From assembly GCF_009870125.1 (NCBI RefSeq), contig NC_046683.1, positions 52,405,869 through 52,469,868 on the forward strand: 64,000 nt of DNA, in the 5' to 3' direction. The position numbers and the translations under genes are program-made. Below the pieces are notes generated by a model. That model was not told the origin of the DNA. It worked only from the letters and a program-made list of their open reading frames with translations, and did not search any database. Below are positions 60,720 to 64,000 of the stretch, in pieces; the first letter of the stretch is position 1; every line of letters starts with the position of its first letter. The stretch comes from Drosophila pseudoobscura (lineage: Eukaryota > Arthropoda > Insecta > Diptera > Drosophilidae).

Positions 60720-62115
60720 TTTTAACGCGCTGGCGACGTAGGGTCGCATATTTATCAAATAAACTGGAGAACGGCGAGCGATCGGCATTCGCAGCTAGCT
60801 TAAGCTTGATTGACCAGGAATTTGTTTATAATGTTGGTTGTGACATAGAATTATTTGTGCAGAAACGGCTGAGCAGTGGGTAAGAAACCAATCTAGAATC
60901 TTTGCCACGAGAATGTTAGTGCGTGAGTGTGAGTGCGTGCGAACGACTGTGTGTATGTGTGAAGTACTAGCTAGCAGCTGGTGTGGCGCGGCAGCCTCAA
61001 CAAAAAAAACAACAACAAAAGCTTTGTGTAACCGGGTTTCCACCTAAAAAAAAACAACAGGAATTGCAACGCGGAAATATGTAACCAAAAAACAAAACAA
61101 CAGCAACAAAAGCAACGAGAAGATGCAATGTAGTACGAGTTTTGTGGGCCTTTCGTGCAGATATTACCAGTTTTGCAAATGCCACACAATTTCGAGTTTT
61201 CCCAGCTGCCACAGCAACAACACAAACCCCAACAGCAGCAGCACAGCTCTCTTGCAGATTTTCCGCATTGCAGTTGCGTCGACGCCGACGTCGACTGAAT
61301 GGGGACCGCCTAACACCGTTTCTTGTGCTTTGGCATGCAATACGCGTTTAATAAACAATTAATCGCCATGCAATAAACAACAGACAGTGAAGCGCCGCAA
61401 CAGCAACATAGCATAGATATATGAATATAATATATTACATTACGCCGCTTCGGTCATGTTACGGTATTGCATAATAACTTACAAGCCGCGCTTAGGTTTT
61501 TGAGAGCTTGCGTGCTTCTTGACGGGTCTTCTCGGCCCGAAGCAACCTGTTAGCGGATGGTGCTCGCACTCTTTCGAGCGTGTTTGCCTCCCGATATTAG
61601 GTATAAAGATGTATGTGTGTGTAAGTGTGAGGGCCAGAATGTGTCGTAAAGTGAATTCAAGTTGTTGGAGCTCTCTCGCTCCCACATACATGAAATCGAT
61701 ACTGAATTTGCTCTCCTCTCTCATTACACTGGCCCCGTTCTACTCTCTTTGTAGTGTGCTGCTCTTTCCACCTGTGGGCAATTATCGCCGCTATCTCATC
61801 CATCAAACATGTGAGAACTACAAACACCAGTACGATCTTTTCACATTCTCGGTGGGGCAAGGGCCGCAGCGACGCACTGTGCTTTGTTTTCGCAATCAGC
61901 TCCTCGATCCGCACGGCTTTGAGGCGTGAGTAGACTTTTTGTTGCGAAAGACGTAGTGAACTTGAATCTAAGAAATATAATAAATTGACAGACGAAAGCA
62001 GCAGCTGAATCAGCCAATCAGGAGTTGGCGGAGCAACGGACATAACGGCAAAGGCAGCAACAGCATCAGCAGTAGTAGTGCGAACAGGAGAAACACCGTA
62101 ACTGAGCCCTGTAAA

Positions 62116-64000
62116 ATGGGCGTGAAGAAGCATATCAGCGAGACACCTTGTAAGTAACGCTATCCCCATTTTTGGTGGGTGCCGTTTGCAAAACGTTTGC
62201 TTGCAAATACACAAGAAAATACGAATTAAAGACAAAGCGTAGGCGAACCAAAGCAAAAGCAACAACAAATTAATAAGTATTTTGTCTTTACGCCGACGCA
62301 AGGTATACCTTTTAACATATCTAGTACTCCAGTTATGAAATTTACTTGATAATTCCAATATTTAATTACTCGAATTATATGGTGAAAGATATTAGTTATT
62401 TAAAAAATTCCCATTTTACATGTTTTCTTGGGCTCAGAGTATACAATATTATGTTGCTTCTAACAGAAAAATGCAACTTTGCCTCCAGCTAGGGTATCCC
62501 AATTACATATGTATTTAACTAAAAATAACCAAATGCTAGCCAAACGACGTCGAAAACGACGCTGTACGAAGGCAGCGCAGCGGGTCACGCAGCTCATTCA
62601 AGGTCGCCCTCTTTCTCAAGTGGATTTTTGGTGCTGTTGCATCATTAACAGACGCTCGTTCGGTCGCTCAGCTGAGCGGCTGGCTGCGCACGCTCACTTG
62701 TTGCGATGTCTCTCTCTCTCTCTCTCTTTCTCTCTCACTATAGTGTTGACATTCACGAAGCTGGGCGCAAACAGCGAGAGAGGGAAAATTGGGTCAACAT
62801 TAGTGAATTTAGTTTTTAATTTATTTTATGCCAAATTCGTTGCTTCACCTTTGGTTTTTGTGATTGTTTGTTTGCCAACTCTTCTGCTTTCCTCACTCAT
62901 CCTCTGATTATCTCTTATCTCTCTCTCTCTCCTCTCCCGTAGTAAGCAAATCGAACTCTGTGGACTTGTATAGACCGCCAGCACTTAGAAAGAACAGCAG
63001 CAGCGAAGAGACAGCTGCATCGAACGAAACGCCAGCAGAGACAGCTGCAGGAACAGAAATATCGAATTCTACTTCCAAAGAATCACCGAGCAGGTGGATA
63101 ATCTCACTTTTATATGTTAGTTGTACAGCCGAACCAATGCATGAGGAAAAAATGTTACTTTGATCATTATATCTGTTAGAGGTTTCACTGTACAATTGAC
63201 GAAATTCTTTTGTATACTAATCGATTAGCCGTTCATTTTATCGCCTCTGTTTTGGCTTTCTGCTTCTTAGAGAGCAACAGTCCACTCGACGTGAACGCCG
63301 CCCCGACCGAGCTGTATATGTGCCAAGGGCACGACGCAGTCAAACTACACCACCGACAACCACAACAACCAGCAGCTCAGCGACAGCGACATCAGCAGCA
63401 ACTAAAACGACTGCGGCGCCAAGCGCATTACCAGTGGAAGCAGCGCCAGTTGCAGAAGCAAAAGTAAACCCGTCCAAACCAGACGACGGCAACAGTCAGC
63501 AGAAGCTCACGAAGAAACCCAAGTCGCATCGGGAGCGTAAGGAACGTAGCAAGAAATTGATATCGGCAACGGAAAAACCCACTGAAACAGAGGCGGAGGC
63601 AGCTACGGTGCTTGTGATATCAGGCAGCGGGACTGAAGTGAGAACTGAAAACGAATCGAACCAAGACAGCACCGGCAACTGTGATAAGGAGGTGAGTGTT
63701 GCAAGAATGGAGTAGGAGTCATTGCACCGCTAACCATTTCACGTATCCACACACAGATCATGAGCAGCGGCCAGCGTACAAAGCCCGTCAGTGGTAGCAA
63801 AGCCAACAGCAATGGAAAACAGCACCCGCCGCCATTGCGAATCGAGGATGTGGCGGCATCCAGGACCAACAATGCAGAGGAAGCTGCCAAATGTGATAAT
63901 GATGAGCGCGAGCTGCAGCGAGCCTCGAAGGTAAGTCGATCTCCGAGAGTAAAGTCTGAACCCCTCGAATATCTGTCGACGTACTTGTGCAGGAAATCAA
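62116..64000 (+). CDS. R3HCC1L-like protein, 5' part (runs off window)
   Basis: Exons 62116-62149, 62943-63093, 63271-63691, 63757-63930 and 63993-end join in frame with GT/AG junctions. The first coding exon gives MGVKKHISETP. Exon 2 encodes SNSVDLYRPPALRKNSSSEE. Exon 3 encodes RRPDRAVYVPRARR, closely resembling the N-terminal 'RRPD.ALYVPKARR' motif of human R3HCC1L, then Thr/Ala-rich linkers and a basic KSHRERKERSKK patch. Exon 4 ends RELQRASK and exon 5 starts EIN. The R3H and coiled-coil domains expected at the C terminus lie outside the window. I think the fly orthologue is CG2162, from memory. The function is poorly known; R3H domains bind single-stranded nucleic acid. Confidence 0.75.

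Larger units (their letters stand above)
58509..62115. other. Intergenic and 5' region of the R3HCC1L-like gene
   Basis: AT-rich DNA with GGTATATT words (about 59830-59930), similar to those at 37.8 kb, a Motif-1-type site at 60641, a TATATG microsatellite (60664-60717), and AAC/CAA-rich sequence likely to be 5' UTR (60.95-61.4 kb). No coding exon was recognised before 62116. A non-coding first exon around 60.7-61.4 kb is probable. Confidence 0.45.

Noticed and set aside
1-64000. CRISPR arrays, bacterial operons, rRNA or tRNA genes
   Set aside because: None seen; all tandem arrays are microsatellites or minisatellites typical of fly DNA.

Overview
The window is Drosophila nuclear DNA: spliceosomal introns, long CA/CT/CAG-rich non-coding stretches, GGTCACACT and ATCGATA core-promoter motifs, and a DINE-1/INE-1-type element. 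The gene set (Myt1, viriato, scrawny, Ppat-Dpck, Txl, the EBP1 homologue, Ubp64E, PGRP-LD, PMI) is, as I recall, that of D. melanogaster 3L band 64E, so this is Muller element D. The repeats suggest a species other than D. melanogaster, perhaps of the obscura group. The species call is inference.

Layout. 1-9.3 kb: low-complexity non-coding DNA. 9.3-13.7 kb (+): five-exon SH2 adaptor gene. 14.6-20.8 kb (+): CRAL-TRIO (CRALBP/clavesin-like) gene with a distant 5' exon. 21.0-24.1 kb (-): PMI/TMEM11 followed by PGRP-LD, a tandem pair reported as dicistronic in D. melanogaster. 25.0-27.3 kb (+): Myt1 kinase. 27.6-28.7 kb: repeat copy plus a broken coding remnant. 29.2-30.0 kb (+): viriato/Nol12. 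31.0-37.0 kb (-): scrawny/USP36. 38.1-39.7 kb (+): Ppat-Dpck. 39.9-40.9 kb (-): Txl. 41.5-44.0 kb (+): EBP1/PA2G4 homologue whose introns hold two related box C/D-like RNAs. 45.9-52.0 kb (-): Ubp64E/USP47. 52-60 kb: transposons, repeats, a frameshifted BTBD9-like copy and another coding remnant. 62.1 kb to the end (+): 5' part of an R3HCC1L-like gene that runs off the window.

Most of these are compact housekeeping genes: two deubiquitinases, two nucleolar/growth factors, CoA synthesis, a thioredoxin, a CDK-inhibitory kinase and a mitochondrial membrane-shaping protein. Several neighbours are divergent or convergent. A recurrent promoter-like module (GTGTGACCGC, 20 bases, CGGTCTGACC, then AATATACC) lies upstream of PMI and Txl with identical spacing. 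A third full copy lies at 56.5 kb, and diverged versions lie near scrawny, Ppat-Dpck and the R3HCC1L-like gene. I found no exotic multi-gene system. The most unusual signals are this module with its roughly 600-bp repeat flank, the paired long C/D-like intronic RNAs, nested transposons abutting a Ubp64E splice site, and several broken gene copies.
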